Assembly (NCBI GenBank): GCA_963678485.1 | Contig: OY782882.1 | Coordinates: 806,001-870,000, forward strand | Origin: CALGYY01 sp963678485 | Lineage (GTDB): Bacteria; Bacteroidota; Bacteroidia; Bacteroidales; CAIWKO01 | Direction: 5' to 3' | Length of the DNA stretch: 64,000 nt | In this document: positions 1 to 9,640 of the stretch, in pieces | Position numbering within the stretch: the stretch's first letter is position 1 | Layout: every line of letters begins with the position of its first letter | Made by a program: the position numbers and the translations under genes | The notes under the pieces: generated by a model | Seen by the model: only the letters and a program-made list of their open reading frames with translations | Told to the model about the DNA's origin: nothing | Database searches by the model: none

Positions 1-651
1 GGTCATATGCCATTACATCTCACTGAAAATTATAACGGTCAATTTTCGGGACAAAACGGCGTACATTCACGAATTGAAAGCACACTCGTTGGAGATTATA
101 TGTCGCAAATCACCACCCCTGGCGGAACAGCTCATTATATTACAGACGTAAATGATTATGTTTTTCAATATAATTACGATACCTACAAATATGTTGATTC
201 CTTGCTCGATGCGGATGCTCAAGCGTATGCTGTGAGTGGCAGCTATTCTAATGCAAACTATTATCCCGGACTTTGGGCACGTTGTCACCGACAGATGAAT
301 GCATTATTTCACAATGCTTCACAGGCCTTGGCAGATCTCATTTATACAGCGGCGGTCAATGGTGGACAAAACGTAGATGGGTTAAAAGAATATGGTATAC
401 AACGACACATCAGCATTTCTCCTAATCCAGTGTGCATCAATAGCACACTAACACTGTCAACTAATGAAGCCAGCGAGCCTTTTGATCTTGAAATTTTCGA
501 TCTGCAAGGAAAGCTAATGATGCGCCAACACATAGAATTGACAGGGAATACAAAAGGCATTTCCATTACAGGAATACCTCAGGGTATTTTTATGCTTAGT
601 ATTAAAGGCAGTAACGTGGAGGAAGCCATTAAACTGGTTGTAGCCCGCTAA
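1..651 (+). CDS. zinc-dependent phospholipase C / S1-P1 nuclease-like protein, T9SS type A, 3' part
   Basis: The frame is open from base 1, so the start lies outside the window and only the last 216 residues are seen. The first residues read GHMPLHLT, followed by NGVHSRIES. This resembles the C-terminal metal-ligand region of zinc-dependent phospholipase C and S1/P1 nucleases, whose conserved pattern is D-x-H-x-P-L-H. The last ~80 residues, beginning ISISPNPV and ending EEAIKLVVAR, form a T9SS type A sorting domain, so the protein should be exported and anchored or released at the cell surface. Which activity it has (phospholipid or nucleic acid phosphodiester hydrolysis) cannot be told without the N-terminal half. 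Confidence 0.7.
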   Translation, partial: GHMPLHLTENYNGQFSGQNGVHSRIESTLVGDYMSQITTPGGTAHYITDVNDYVFQYNYDTYKYVDSLLDADAQAYAVSGSYSNANYYPGLWARCHRQMNALFHNASQALADLIYTAAVNGGQNVDGLKEYGIQRHISISPNPVCINSTLTLSTNEASEPFDLEIFDLQGKLMMRQHIELTGNTKGISITGIPQGIFMLSIKGSNVEEAIKLVVAR

Positions 652-742
652 GAATGAGTCAAACCAAAGGAAGCGTACTTTGAGAGACAATCTGTCTTTT
701 CAAATCAAGCTATCGTAACATTTTCATACGATTCCCAAAACA

Positions 743-1897
743 TTAAAATCCGCGCATCAATACCTGCTCGTAGCTGATGATTTCAACTCCTTTGTAATAA
801 TACTTAATGATATCGCGATAGCCATATCCAAGTTGTGCCATGCGGATAGCACCTTGCTGGCTGAGTCCAACGCCGTGACCATAACCTTTGCCATAGAAGA
901 TTACATCATCGCCCTTTTGCTTAATTGAGAAAAAGGTTGAGCGTAAGCCCAGATCAGCCCTGATGGTTGTGAGTTTAATGGAATCTGAAAAATATACCAT
1001 GCGATGGGTTTGCGTAAAGTTGAGTGCGGCTTCCTTTTTATCACGATCGCCAATTGGATACTTAAAATGCGATGACAGATAATTTAGCCACTCATCAACC
1101 GTCATGGTTTTCTCCCAGGTAGCACTTGGCATATGCAATGAAAATGTATCTGTTACTGATTTTAAGTAGGGTGTGGATATACTCCAGACGTCCTGAGCAT
1201 TGGCTGTCTCCCCGCCGCTATTGGCATGGAATGCAGCAGCAATCATTTTCCCGTCTTTATCAACAATAACATCGCCGGCGGTTTGAAAGGTTGCTGCCTG
1301 TATGTCGGAATTATGGCATCTGCCCATATAGAGCTGACAATGGGTACCATCGCATAAATGATAACCATCAGCAACATGCTTTTTGGAATTGTTTAATGCG
1401 TAGGTCCTGCAACAGATTGCCTGCACAACAAAGAATTCACTTTCCTTAGTACTACCACCTCCTTCGCTTTGCACTACGCCTGCAACATAATCCTCAAGAT
1501 CCACTACATTGATGATTTGAATTTCACCATTCACAACACTCAGTTCGAGGTCATCATCATATTCTCTTTCTTTGATAACCGGCGCCAGTGGCTTTATTAG
1601 AAAATTATTTATCAGTCCAGAACCGCTTAATGTAACTGTTCCAAATTTCCCCAAAGGCTGACCATTTTTAAGCACCATGATGCTATCGCCTATGATTGAG
1701 AAATGAAGCGTTTCGGTCTTCAATACCTCAGCACGCAATTTATCATTATCATAAAGTGCATATTTACCGATGAGAGGAGTTACACTCAATTGTGTGATGG
1801 TATATCCAGAAAAAATTCGCACATCAAGTTCAATACCTGCAAAACTTTTCAACGACAAACAAATTAGTACAATGATTACAAATAAATATTTTTTCAT
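743..1897 (-). CDS. SpoIID/LytB domain protein
   Basis: 384 residues. Residues 1-20 are a signal peptide (MKKYLFVIIVLICLSLKSFA). The SpoIID/LytB fold follows: VVDLEDYVAGVVQSEGG near residue 131, the catalytic-type RTYALNN near 163, and the C-terminal GKGYGHGVGLSQQGA near 336. In Bacillus, SpoIID is a lytic transglycosylase acting on denuded glycan strands and LytB enhances amidase activity. Bacteroidota carry secreted homologues of unproven role, probably in peptidoglycan turnover. It is a single gene, convergent with the partial gene before it and separated by about 110 bp from the TPR gene upstream. Confidence 0.85.
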   Translation of the reverse strand: MKKYLFVIIVLICLSLKSFAGIELDVRIFSGYTITQLSVTPLIGKYALYDNDKLRAEVLKTETLHFSIIGDSIMVLKNGQPLGKFGTVTLSGSGLINNFLIKPLAPVIKEREYDDDLELSVVNGEIQIINVVDLEDYVAGVVQSEGGGSTKESEFFVVQAICCRTYALNNSKKHVADGYHLCDGTHCQLYMGRCHNSDIQAATFQTAGDVIVDKDGKMIAAAFHANSGGETANAQDVWSISTPYLKSVTDTFSLHMPSATWEKTMTVDEWLNYLSSHFKYPIGDRDKKEAALNFTQTHRMVYFSDSIKLTTIRADLGLRSTFFSIKQKGDDVIFYGKGYGHGVGLSQQGAIRMAQLGYGYRDIIKYYYKGVEIISYEQVLMRGF

Positions 1898-2006
1898 TCA
1901 GTAAAAAAATAAGCGTTCAACAAATCACAACCCATGAAGTGGGCAAAGATAGACGAAAAATATTAATGAACTAAGAACTCAGGAAGTGCGACAGCAGCCG
2001 AATCTA

Positions 2007-3395
2007 TTATAGGTTTGTCGCAAATAGCTTCTTAAGCTGTTTCAAAATAGCTTTGGAATAATAGTAACCTTCGAGCATTCGATCGCTGATTTGAGTCATT
2101 CCATCCTTAAGTCCGGGATTGAGTTGCATTGCCTGAGCAAATGCTTTTTTTGAAGCAACTGCATCAGTACTCATACGTGCAAGCGACAAGCCCAATGCTG
2201 CATTCCAGCTCGACGAGTCAGAGACCAAGACTTTTTCAAAAGTGGATGCTGCCTCACCAGCTTGTTTTTGTTCAATCAACAGGTAGGCATATCCAATAGA
2301 AGCGGGCAAATAGTTAGGATTGGCTTTCAGCACCTGTTCAAAGTCGTTCTTTGCTTTATCAGCTTGTCCCGATTCCTGAAACAAATATGCGCGATACACA
2401 TAAGAGGCGGGGTCGGTGGGCGATAAAGCGATGGCTTTGTTCACATCATTCATGGCCTCGGTAATCATTGACTTCTGCCTATATATAATGCTTCGATTAA
2501 TAATTGCCGATGCGTAGGTGCTGTCAGCTTTAATTGAACTAGTCAAATCAGCCAACGCTAAATCCATCTTATGCTGTTTCAAAAACACATTTGCACGATT
2601 AAAATATACTCGTGGATCGCGGCTCTCGATTGCTATGGCGCGGGAATAATCGACAATAGCAGAATCAGGTAAATTCATATCATTAAAAACGGAAGCTCTG
2701 TTATAATAGGCAAGATAGAGTTGAGGATCAATACTAATTGCTTTATTCAAATCAATCATCGCCTGTTCATTGTTCCGTAAGTAAGAATAAATTACCCCGC
2801 GATTCACGTAGGCCATAGCAAAATTTGGTGAGAGCTTAATGGTCTTTGAAAAATCGTTAATCGCCATATCGAACAACTCGTAGCGTGCAAGCACCAATCC
2901 CCTATTGTACCAGGCTTCCACAAAAGTTGAATCCTTTTCAATGGCCACTGTATATGCATCAACTTCCTTCTGAGCCTCGTTCTGCGCACTAAATACCAAA
3001 CCAATGTAATAATACGCAGATGCAAAATTGGGAAGCAATTCAGTGACTTTAGTAAGATCGGCCATTGCCTGCGCATATAGCTTGATATCAAGATAGACTA
3101 AGCCACGATAGAAATAACCATCTGGTAATGCAGGATTAAGCGTGATCGCCTGATTGAGATCCATTAAAGCTTCGGAAAACATTCCCTGACTGGCGAAGGC
3201 CGAAGAACGGAGAACATATACTGTTGCATCTTCAGGACGCAGTTCAATGGCTTTGGAATAATCAGACACAGCCTGTGTGAAATTTTTATTCCCAAAAGAG
3301 GCCTTCCCCATTTTTACATAATAATCGAATTGCGCACTCGATTGCAAAGGCACTATAAACAGCAGCAACAGAGACAAACACACAAATTTCTTCAT
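2007..3395 (-). CDS. TPR-repeat protein, exported
   Basis: The start is placed at the ATG at 3395, giving MKKFVCLSLLLLFIVPLQSSAQ, a good signal peptide. The frame stays open upstream to 3524, but those residues are hydrophilic and overlap a decayed repeat element. About 462 residues follow. They consist of 34-residue tetratricopeptide repeats with the usual pattern (AYYNRA, YFNRANVF, AYVNRGVIY, A..D...AI.L.P). The last ~90 residues are less regular and end ...ILKQLKKLFATNL. TPR arrays act as protein-binding scaffolds. No catalytic domain is fused and the partner is unknown. Confidence 0.85.
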   Translation of the reverse strand: MKKFVCLSLLLLFIVPLQSSAQFDYYVKMGKASFGNKNFTQAVSDYSKAIELRPEDATVYVLRSSAFASQGMFSEALMDLNQAITLNPALPDGYFYRGLVYLDIKLYAQAMADLTKVTELLPNFASAYYYIGLVFSAQNEAQKEVDAYTVAIEKDSTFVEAWYNRGLVLARYELFDMAINDFSKTIKLSPNFAMAYVNRGVIYSYLRNNEQAMIDLNKAISIDPQLYLAYYNRASVFNDMNLPDSAIVDYSRAIAIESRDPRVYFNRANVFLKQHKMDLALADLTSSIKADSTYASAIINRSIIYRQKSMITEAMNDVNKAIALSPTDPASYVYRAYLFQESGQADKAKNDFEQVLKANPNYLPASIGYAYLLIEQKQAGEAASTFEKVLVSDSSSWNAALGLSLARMSTDAVASKKAFAQAMQLNPGLKDGMTQISDRMLEGYYYSKAILKQLKKLFATNL

Positions 3396-3478
3396 GGCTA
3401 ATAAATTAATCAGCCGCAAATATAAGCACAATCCCCGAAGTAATGATGTATTGCTCAAAGGGAAAATTATTAAGTATC

Positions 3479-3575
3479 TATTCATAAAGTCCTTCAACAG
3501 ACTTGTCCTTCTATTGCCGGGCATTCAATTACATGAGCATGTCAACACCCCGGACGCCTCGCATTTGGAGACTCA
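3479..3575. repeat. decayed copy of the MITE-like element
   Basis: From CATAAAGTCC at 3483 the sequence aligns, with many substitutions and deletions, to the element at 45709-45851: CATAAAGT, TTGTCCT, TATTG-CGGGCA, ATTACA, CAACAC, CGGACGCCT and GGAG occur in the same order. The second half is shortened and no terminal inverted repeat is left on the right. It lies just upstream of the TPR gene. Confidence 0.5.
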
Positions 3576-3693
3576 ACAACACTTCAACATTTTGATATTT
3601 CGAATTATTCACCATATATTAATAACCTATTAACCATTATACCTTTTAACCAATATACATTTCTTCATATCCCCCATGATAGTCTATAAAATG

Positions 3694-3717
3694 CAAAAGC
3701 CCGGACGAGCCGGGCCT
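3694..3717 (-). terminator. rho-independent terminator of the T9SS beta-helix-like gene
   Basis: Stem GCCCGG at 3699-3704 with CCGGGC at 3710-3715 and a 5-base loop. On the minus strand it is followed by TTTT. It lies 22 bp past the stop of the gene at 3739-5352. Confidence 0.75.
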
Positions 3718-3738
3718 TTACACTTGGAACGCAACCGA

Positions 3739-5352
3739 TTATTTCACAACAAATAGCTTTTTAGTAATGGTGCTAGAGGTGGTTGAGATAGTTATAAAGC
3801 ATACACCGCTACTAATAACTGAGGCGTCAAAAGTAACTGTATGCTGACCAGCTTCCATTGTTGCATCTTGAACCAACAGAATGCTGCGGCCTGCTATATC
3901 CAGCACTTCAACTTTCACTTGCTCATTATTGGCTAAGTAAAAATCAAGAGAAGTCCTGCCATTGCTGGGATTAGGATATACGTTTACTTTGTCAGCAGAT
4001 AAGGAATTTTCATTTACGGATGAAGATGCAGTATATATTGTATTTTGAGGATCCCAATTTGCCCAGGGTGAAGTCCAGTCAGTGCTTCCCATAGGACCAA
4101 CAAAAGTCACCTTTTCGAACCATGTATCCGAGGCTAGTCTTGCATTCGTCCATGATGCTGCACCAAGTACTGGCGATCCGGCCAGCGGAACAAAGTTCGG
4201 GCTTGCGTAGTTAAAGGGATTTGTAATCATCAATAAATCGTTCGTTGCGAGTGTATCATTATTGCGACTTGCATTGAAGTACCAATTTCTGGCATCAGTA
4301 GCTGACCATAACTGACTAGCGGGAACATCAAAGAATTTGCCCATACCTGACATAATACAATTCTCTATTTGTAAATCGTTGTTATTGGCATTTGCATCGG
4401 TGTTGTCGCCATCGATATACAAACCTGTTGGCCAGCCCGCAAACACTGAGTTGTAGCACGACAAACGCGAATTTCTTCTGATATGCATTGCTCTTTTGAA
4501 CAGTGGATTGATTGGATTGCTCATGTCCACTTTGGGTCCGTACAATCCAATATTGGCAAAGTAAGGCGAAGTGTATGGAGTGTTTGTGCTTCCTGTAGCA
4601 TCATTGTCTGATTCAAATCCATTGGAACCAGAGACATCGGCAACTGCAGAATCTCTCAGGCCAATGCAGAACTGTACCCTGCCAGAGAAACCGTAATCGG
4701 TATCGAATTCATCATCAAGTCCTCTGAAGGCAATCAGGTTTTTACAATCGACCGTTCCTCCAAACCATTCGAAAGAATCATCATTAGCATAACTTACCTG
4801 TATATGATCCATGGTAGTTCCTTTACCAACAGCACCCATGGTTAACCCATTAATTTCTTTGTTTACCTGAAAAGGATAACCGGCAAATTCAATGCGTACA
4901 TATTGTAAGGCGCCTGAATTGTCATTAGCGTCGGTGCCGCCATAATATGAGCGAGGACCACCTTCGATTTGTGATTGACCACCGGCAGGATTTACCGGAG
5001 CTTTCCCACAAAGAATAATACCACCCCAATCCCCACGAGTTCTGGAACCTGCAGGCATATCGGAAGTAAATACGATGGGTTGATTTGCGGTACCAATTGC
5101 ATTTATTTTTGCTCCGCGCTCAACAATTAACGAAGATCCCGTAAAAGTGTGATCTCCCATAATAATGGTTCCCGGCTCAATCGTGAGTGTGACACCATTA
5201 ACAATATAGACAAATCCCTGAATTAAATATATATGGTTATTTGTCCATGTAGTGTTAGTTGCAATTGAATCGCTAACTGTAATCGTTTGTGCCGAAATTC
5301 TTGCACTAAAACTCATCAGAATTAATGCAATTAAGAGTTGAATTTTCTTCAT
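3739..5352 (-). CDS. T9SS type A secreted protein, beta-helix-like
   Basis: 537 residues. Residues 1-21 are a signal peptide (MKKIQLLIALILMSFSARISA). The body has the pattern of a right-handed beta-helix family common in Bacteroidota: VNGVTLTIEPGTIIMGD, then LIVERGAKINAIGTANQPIVFTS, then GDWGGIILCGKAPVN and IEGGPRSYYGG. The final ~85 residues (VNVYPNPSNGRTSLDFYL ... ITKKLFVVK) are a type A sorting domain. Members of this family are often annotated as T9SS sorting proteins or, wrongly, as transporters. No catalytic residues can be identified. It is monocistronic with its own terminator. Confidence 0.8.
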   Translation of the reverse strand: MKKIQLLIALILMSFSARISAQTITVSDSIATNTTWTNNHIYLIQGFVYIVNGVTLTIEPGTIIMGDHTFTGSSLIVERGAKINAIGTANQPIVFTSDMPAGSRTRGDWGGIILCGKAPVNPAGGQSQIEGGPRSYYGGTDANDNSGALQYVRIEFAGYPFQVNKEINGLTMGAVGKGTTMDHIQVSYANDDSFEWFGGTVDCKNLIAFRGLDDEFDTDYGFSGRVQFCIGLRDSAVADVSGSNGFESDNDATGSTNTPYTSPYFANIGLYGPKVDMSNPINPLFKRAMHIRRNSRLSCYNSVFAGWPTGLYIDGDNTDANANNNDLQIENCIMSGMGKFFDVPASQLWSATDARNWYFNASRNNDTLATNDLLMITNPFNYASPNFVPLAGSPVLGAASWTNARLASDTWFEKVTFVGPMGSTDWTSPWANWDPQNTIYTASSSVNENSLSADKVNVYPNPSNGRTSLDFYLANNEQVKVEVLDIAGRSILLVQDATMEAGQHTVTFDASVISSGVCFITISTTSSTITKKLFVVK

Positions 5353-5544
5353 TTTTTCTACGTTTTATTTGATTAGATTTTCGAGACAAAGTAACAGTGT
5401 TTACGGCACTTTCCGATTAAGCTAAAATTATGTCTCTATTAAATCTGTGTAAACAAAACCAAAGAAAAAACGCTTAATGAGAAGTCTATGTAAAGTCAAT
5501 CTTTCGTTGATATAAATATGAAATCAAAGTAGATGAATTAAAAA

Positions 5545-6090
5545 TAATGTGATAATGTGGTAATGTGTTTGGGAGGTGGTGCAAGATTGGAAACTTGTGC
5601 GTTGATGATTTTTTTAATGTATGAGACCGCTGCAAGACGCGGGGTTTCTGGTCTTAAACAAATTTTCTAATAGACCTCATAACTTCAAAACCCCAATAAC
5701 CCTTTAACCAAATAACCTCATCACCACCGTAAAAGGAATAACGGAGCAAATTATTAATATGCTAATGTGGTAATGTGTCAATGTGCTGGGGCGGTAGTGC
5801 AACACTTGAAGACTTGTGCGTTGATGAATTTTTTAATGTATGAGACATCTGCAAGCCATGGGGTTTATGGTCTTAAACAAATTTTCCAATAGACCACATA
5901 ACTTTAAAACCCCAATAACCCATTAACCCAATAACCTCTTCACCACCGTAAAAGGAATAACGGAGCAAATTATTAATATGCTAATGTGGTAATGTGTCAA
6001 TGTGCTGGGGCGGTAGTGCAACACTTGAAGACTTGTGCGTTGATGATTTTTTTAATGTATGAGACCGCTGCAAGACTCGGCGTTTCTGCT
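5545..6090. repeat. 219-bp intergenic tandem repeat, 2.5 copies
   Basis: The marker CTTGTGCGTTGATGA recurs at 5594, 5813 and 6032, spaced exactly 219 bp. The marker TAATGTGGTAATGTGT recurs at 5553, 5763 and 5982; copy 1 has a ~9-bp deletion near its start. The third copy breaks off near 6090 in CGTTTCTGCTATGG. Each unit holds an A/C-rich tract (CCCCAATAACCC...) and an AGACC...GGTCT inverted pair. No convincing ORF runs through it. Confidence 0.9.
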
Positions 6091-6587
6091 ATGGACCTAA
6101 TAACCAAACAACTCATCACGCCTCGACATAATTCGGCTCAGTACAATATAAGCCGCTCGGAAACTACCCTTCAAGCTCAGGAACCGGCATTAATTACGAA
6201 ATTCTTGTGTGGTTTCGACAAGCTCAACCACCACAACACCGCACTGCTGTTGGGATTACAGAAGGGCGCTGAGCCTGTCGAAGCGCCCGTTTTATCCACA
6301 AAACCGACCGGTCCCCGAGCCTGTCGAGGGGCGATTGTATTCAGAAATACTCGACCAGTCCTGATGTCTGTTGGATTAAAAAAACTAATCCGAAAACAGA
6401 GAAACCCCACCTGACCGCATTTTTCGGGCAGGATGATTAGAAATGAGAGTGAAAATCAATTGGAGCCACACTACTAATTTGCCCTTCGACATGCTCAGGA
6501 ACAGCCCTTCGGCATGCTCAGGAACATGTCCTCGACGACACTTCAACTACCCCTCGACTACTTCGTAAAAACTAATTAACGAACAAC
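6091..6587. other. gene-free stretch with short palindromic repeats
   Basis: Contains several variants of the word GAGCCTGTCGA or its complement TTCGACATGCTCAGG. At 6264-6288 GGGCGCT and AGCGCCC form a 7-bp stem around GAGCCTGTCGA. At 6313-6331 CCCC and GGGG flank GAGCCTGTCGA. At 6481-6530 two copies of CCTTCG(A/G)CATGCTCAGGAACA stand in tandem. These are REP-like palindromes of the kind scattered between genes in many bacteria. The open frames here are not believable genes. Confidence 0.65.
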
Positions 6588-9479
6588 TCAGAACTTCATC
6601 GATAATCCCAAAGTATAATACGCACCTTTTTTATAGGTCATGGTATTTTGTGATCGTTCAACAGTAACATCGTTTACACCGTCGGCATTTGAATCCTGTT
6701 GGTATTGCACGAATTGTTTTAACTGTATCCGTTGATTGAGGATATTCTGCACCCCTCCCTTTACAGAGAAGTATTTCCAGATTTTTTGAGTGAATGAAAA
6801 ATCGAGAAGATTATTCGGCATTTCATAGATATCAGGAGTATTGATATCACCAACGAACACTATTCTTTTTCCAACAACATTATACATAGCGTTTAGTTGC
6901 AGTCCGATTTTTTCGTTTTGATATTGCAATCCACAATTAAAAATATAGGGCGATTGTCCTTGCATCGGGCGTTTGCTTTTGTTGGTGAGTGCTCTTTCTT
7001 TATCAAAATAAACACGACTATGAATATATGCTCCATTGAGCACCAGGCTAAAGTCTTTCAGGAATTTAAAGATTTTATTATTCTTAAGAAATAAAAATGA
7101 TTTTTTGAACTCAGCTTCTACCCCAATACTACTGGCCGATTCGGCATTTGCAAAAGAATAATTCAAGTCGCTTCCTGCAGGAATAATAATGGATTCTATA
7201 GGATTGACAAACTTCTTATAAAAGCCCCCGATGGTAAATGTTTCATTGGCCGACGGGTAATATTCGAACCGGAGATCGACATTGTGAATCAAGGCGTCTT
7301 TCAGTGTATCATTACCAATCACCGTTGCAGCGAGTTCAAAATCATAAAATGCATAGGGAGCGATTTCGCGGAATTCAGGACGATTAATCGTAACACCATA
7401 GGCAGCCCTTACCAAGGCCTTTTCACTAACATTACAACTGATGTTAATGGAGGGAAAGAAATTCGTTTTTTTCTTATCAACTTTCACAGGTCGCAGACTG
7501 TAATCGCTGGAGAAACTATTTAATATTTGCTGATTATTCTCTATTCTCAAACCTGTGTATATATTTATCAGTCCTGATACCGGAAGGTTGAACGCAATGT
7601 ATCCAGCATACAGTGTATTCGACGCATCATACGAATCGGAAGGATTTGTTTTTTCTTCAATAAAAACACCCTTACTGGAATTAATGTTCTTGTCGGAAAA
7701 GATAGTATCAATGGGCGAAAACGCAAGTTTCCAGCTGGCGCCAGATGCCATAACATACCCAAGCAATCGAGAACTAAATGAACGATCTTTTTTCTCTAAA
7801 TACACACCTGCCTTAAGTGTTGGCTTAAAGGAACCAATGGTGATTTTGTATTCGTAATTGATAGCAGTATTAATAATATTTTCTTTCAAGGTTGAATAAA
7901 GTCGGCCAGCAAGGCGGGGATCAGGAAAATTCGACAAGAGCACATAGTATTTATTGTAATACGGAAAATCAGGATCATCCTTGTATAATACCGATGTAAT
8001 GCGGCGTGTATCGGGGTCTTCCTTCGTTGCAATAGAGTATCCAATAGTCCAGTCAAGCTTCATTTTATCTTTTATAGGATGCACCCCGCCTAATTGTCCG
8101 GAATAGGTTGATCGGTTCATGTAGCTATACTGATTCGCCATAATATCTGAAGCAAGGTTATCAATATCGCGTCCTTGCCGTAATGTAGTTTTTTGCTGAC
8201 CAACATGATTGTAAAAATTCCGAAATTCGATTTTTTGATTATTCTTCAGCACTAAAGAGAAATTGCACAAAGCACTTGTCTTAACAGTATTTGTATATTG
8301 TTTATCGTTATAATACCAGGAGGTGTCCGGTTGTTCATTGATGGTGTCGTACTCCAGATAATAATTACGGTCGATGCTGTAGGTTGTATTTGTATTGCTA
8401 TAATTGATGGCGGTGATATTACTCAGTGTTGCTTTTCCAATATTAAATTTACGTCCGAATCCCAAAGAGAAGCGATGATCGAGTCCGGCCTTTTGTTGAA
8501 TTGCATTCCAATTATTGTTCATTGTTTTGCTAAGACTTACTAATTGAGCTTTTCCATCAACTGTATTTTGAAAACCAACAATGTTTTCAGGAAAGTCTTT
8601 GGGTAAAGAGCGGCTACCATCATCAAATCCAAGCCAATCGTACTTTCCCTTATCGGAAGAATGATAAAAATCCTTGAGTGACGATTGATTATTATAGGAA
8701 GCGCTATAGCTTAATGTGAGGTTATTATTTTCAGGTACATCCTTAGTAAAGACCTGAATGGTTCCACCTGCGAAATCGCCAGGTAATTCAGGTGCAGGAG
8801 TTTTGTAAATCATCATCCGATCAATGAGTCCGCTTGGAATAACATCGAATGAAAATGCCTTTACATCAGCTTCTGAGCTTGGGGCTGCAGCATTATTAAA
8901 CCAAACGACATTATAGCGTTCACTTAAACCGCGCACAACAACGAAGCGATTATCAACAATGGTAATACCGGGAACACGTTTAATAACTTCCGATGCATCC
9001 CTGTCCTGCGTTTTTGAAATCTGTTGACTAGAAACACCAGAGACTACGAGGTCACTGGATTTAATGGCAGACATTATGGAAATTTCGGAATCGGTACTTT
9101 TTTTTGCTGTGATATTCACACCTTGTATGGTTGCGATTTCCTCCTCAAGTTGAAAATCCAACTGAGTGTTTTTTCCACTTAGCACTTCAACGTTTTCGAC
9201 GATTTGTTTTTTGTAGGAAATATACGATATCACAACGGTATATTTTCCTTCTTTAATTCCAGTAATTTTATAAGCCCCATTCAAATCGGAAGCAGCTCCA
9301 ATGGTGGTTCCCTGAATTATCACCGATGCACCAACAATGGTCTCTCCTGTTTTCTTATCCTTAATTGTTCCGCTGATGCTTTCGCTTTGTCCAAACACGC
9401 CAGCGATTGCTATAAAATTCAGTAAAAAGACCACAGACAATCTCACCAAAAATCGCATACTAATGTTATTAAAATTCAT
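6588..9479 (-). CDS. TonB-dependent outer-membrane receptor with CarboxypepD_reg-like domain
   Basis: 963 residues. A signal peptide (about residues 1-30) is followed by a CarboxypepD_reg-like beta-sandwich (SISGTIKDKKTGETIVGASV, ~33-115). The plug has DASEVIKRVPGITIVDNRF and VVVRGLSERYNVV (~160-215) and PAPELPGDFAGGTIQVFTKD. A 22-strand-type barrel runs to the terminal YYTLGLSMKF. Such receptors move a ligand across the outer membrane using TonB energy; the ligand is unknown. The position at the end of a phosphate-uptake locus, with its own phased TTAATG-type repeats at 9510-9537, suggests a phosphate-containing substrate or expression under phosphate limitation. No SusD partner is adjacent. 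Confidence 0.85.
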   Translation of the reverse strand: MNFNNISMRFLVRLSVVFLLNFIAIAGVFGQSESISGTIKDKKTGETIVGASVIIQGTTIGAASDLNGAYKITGIKEGKYTVVISYISYKKQIVENVEVLSGKNTQLDFQLEEEIATIQGVNITAKKSTDSEISIMSAIKSSDLVVSGVSSQQISKTQDRDASEVIKRVPGITIVDNRFVVVRGLSERYNVVWFNNAAAPSSEADVKAFSFDVIPSGLIDRMMIYKTPAPELPGDFAGGTIQVFTKDVPENNNLTLSYSASYNNQSSLKDFYHSSDKGKYDWLGFDDGSRSLPKDFPENIVGFQNTVDGKAQLVSLSKTMNNNWNAIQQKAGLDHRFSLGFGRKFNIGKATLSNITAINYSNTNTTYSIDRNYYLEYDTINEQPDTSWYYNDKQYTNTVKTSALCNFSLVLKNNQKIEFRNFYNHVGQQKTTLRQGRDIDNLASDIMANQYSYMNRSTYSGQLGGVHPIKDKMKLDWTIGYSIATKEDPDTRRITSVLYKDDPDFPYYNKYYVLLSNFPDPRLAGRLYSTLKENIINTAINYEYKITIGSFKPTLKAGVYLEKKDRSFSSRLLGYVMASGASWKLAFSPIDTIFSDKNINSSKGVFIEEKTNPSDSYDASNTLYAGYIAFNLPVSGLINIYTGLRIENNQQILNSFSSDYSLRPVKVDKKKTNFFPSINISCNVSEKALVRAAYGVTINRPEFREIAPYAFYDFELAATVIGNDTLKDALIHNVDLRFEYYPSANETFTIGGFYKKFVNPIESIIIPAGSDLNYSFANAESASSIGVEAEFKKSFLFLKNNKIFKFLKDFSLVLNGAYIHSRVYFDKERALTNKSKRPMQGQSPYIFNCGLQYQNEKIGLQLNAMYNVVGKRIVFVGDINTPDIYEMPNNLLDFSFTQKIWKYFSVKGGVQNILNQRIQLKQFVQYQQDSNADGVNDVTVERSQNTMTYKKGAYYTLGLSMKF

Positions 9480-9509
9480 TACAAAAGTAGAGTCCCAATG
9501 TGACCTGAA

Positions 9510-9537
9510 AACTAAGTTAACATTAAGATATTATTAC
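9510..9537 (-). promoter_or_regulatory. putative Pho box, three 11-bp-phased repeats
   Basis: On the plus strand AACTAA (9510), CATTAA (9521) and TATTAC (9532) are spaced exactly 11 bp. On the minus strand they read GTAATA, TTAATG, TTAGTT, 31-58 bp before the TonB receptor start. Eleven-base phasing of TTAACA-like half-sites is the layout of PhoB/PhoP boxes. Confidence 0.6.
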
Positions 9538-9640
9538 TCTTTTGAATTAAAAACCATTCGCGAATAAACTATTCTTTATAAATACCAAATCAACAAAACC
9601 TAATATTAGCGCGACTTCCAGAAATTGACTGTTAAAATTG

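Noticed and set aside
5545..6090. CRISPR array
   Set aside because: Period is 219 bp with the whole unit conserved; there are no short repeats with unique spacers and no cas genes.
5986..6414. 142-residue plus-strand ORF
   Set aside because: It runs from the tandem repeat into the palindrome cluster; composition is not protein-like and other repeat copies do not keep the frame.
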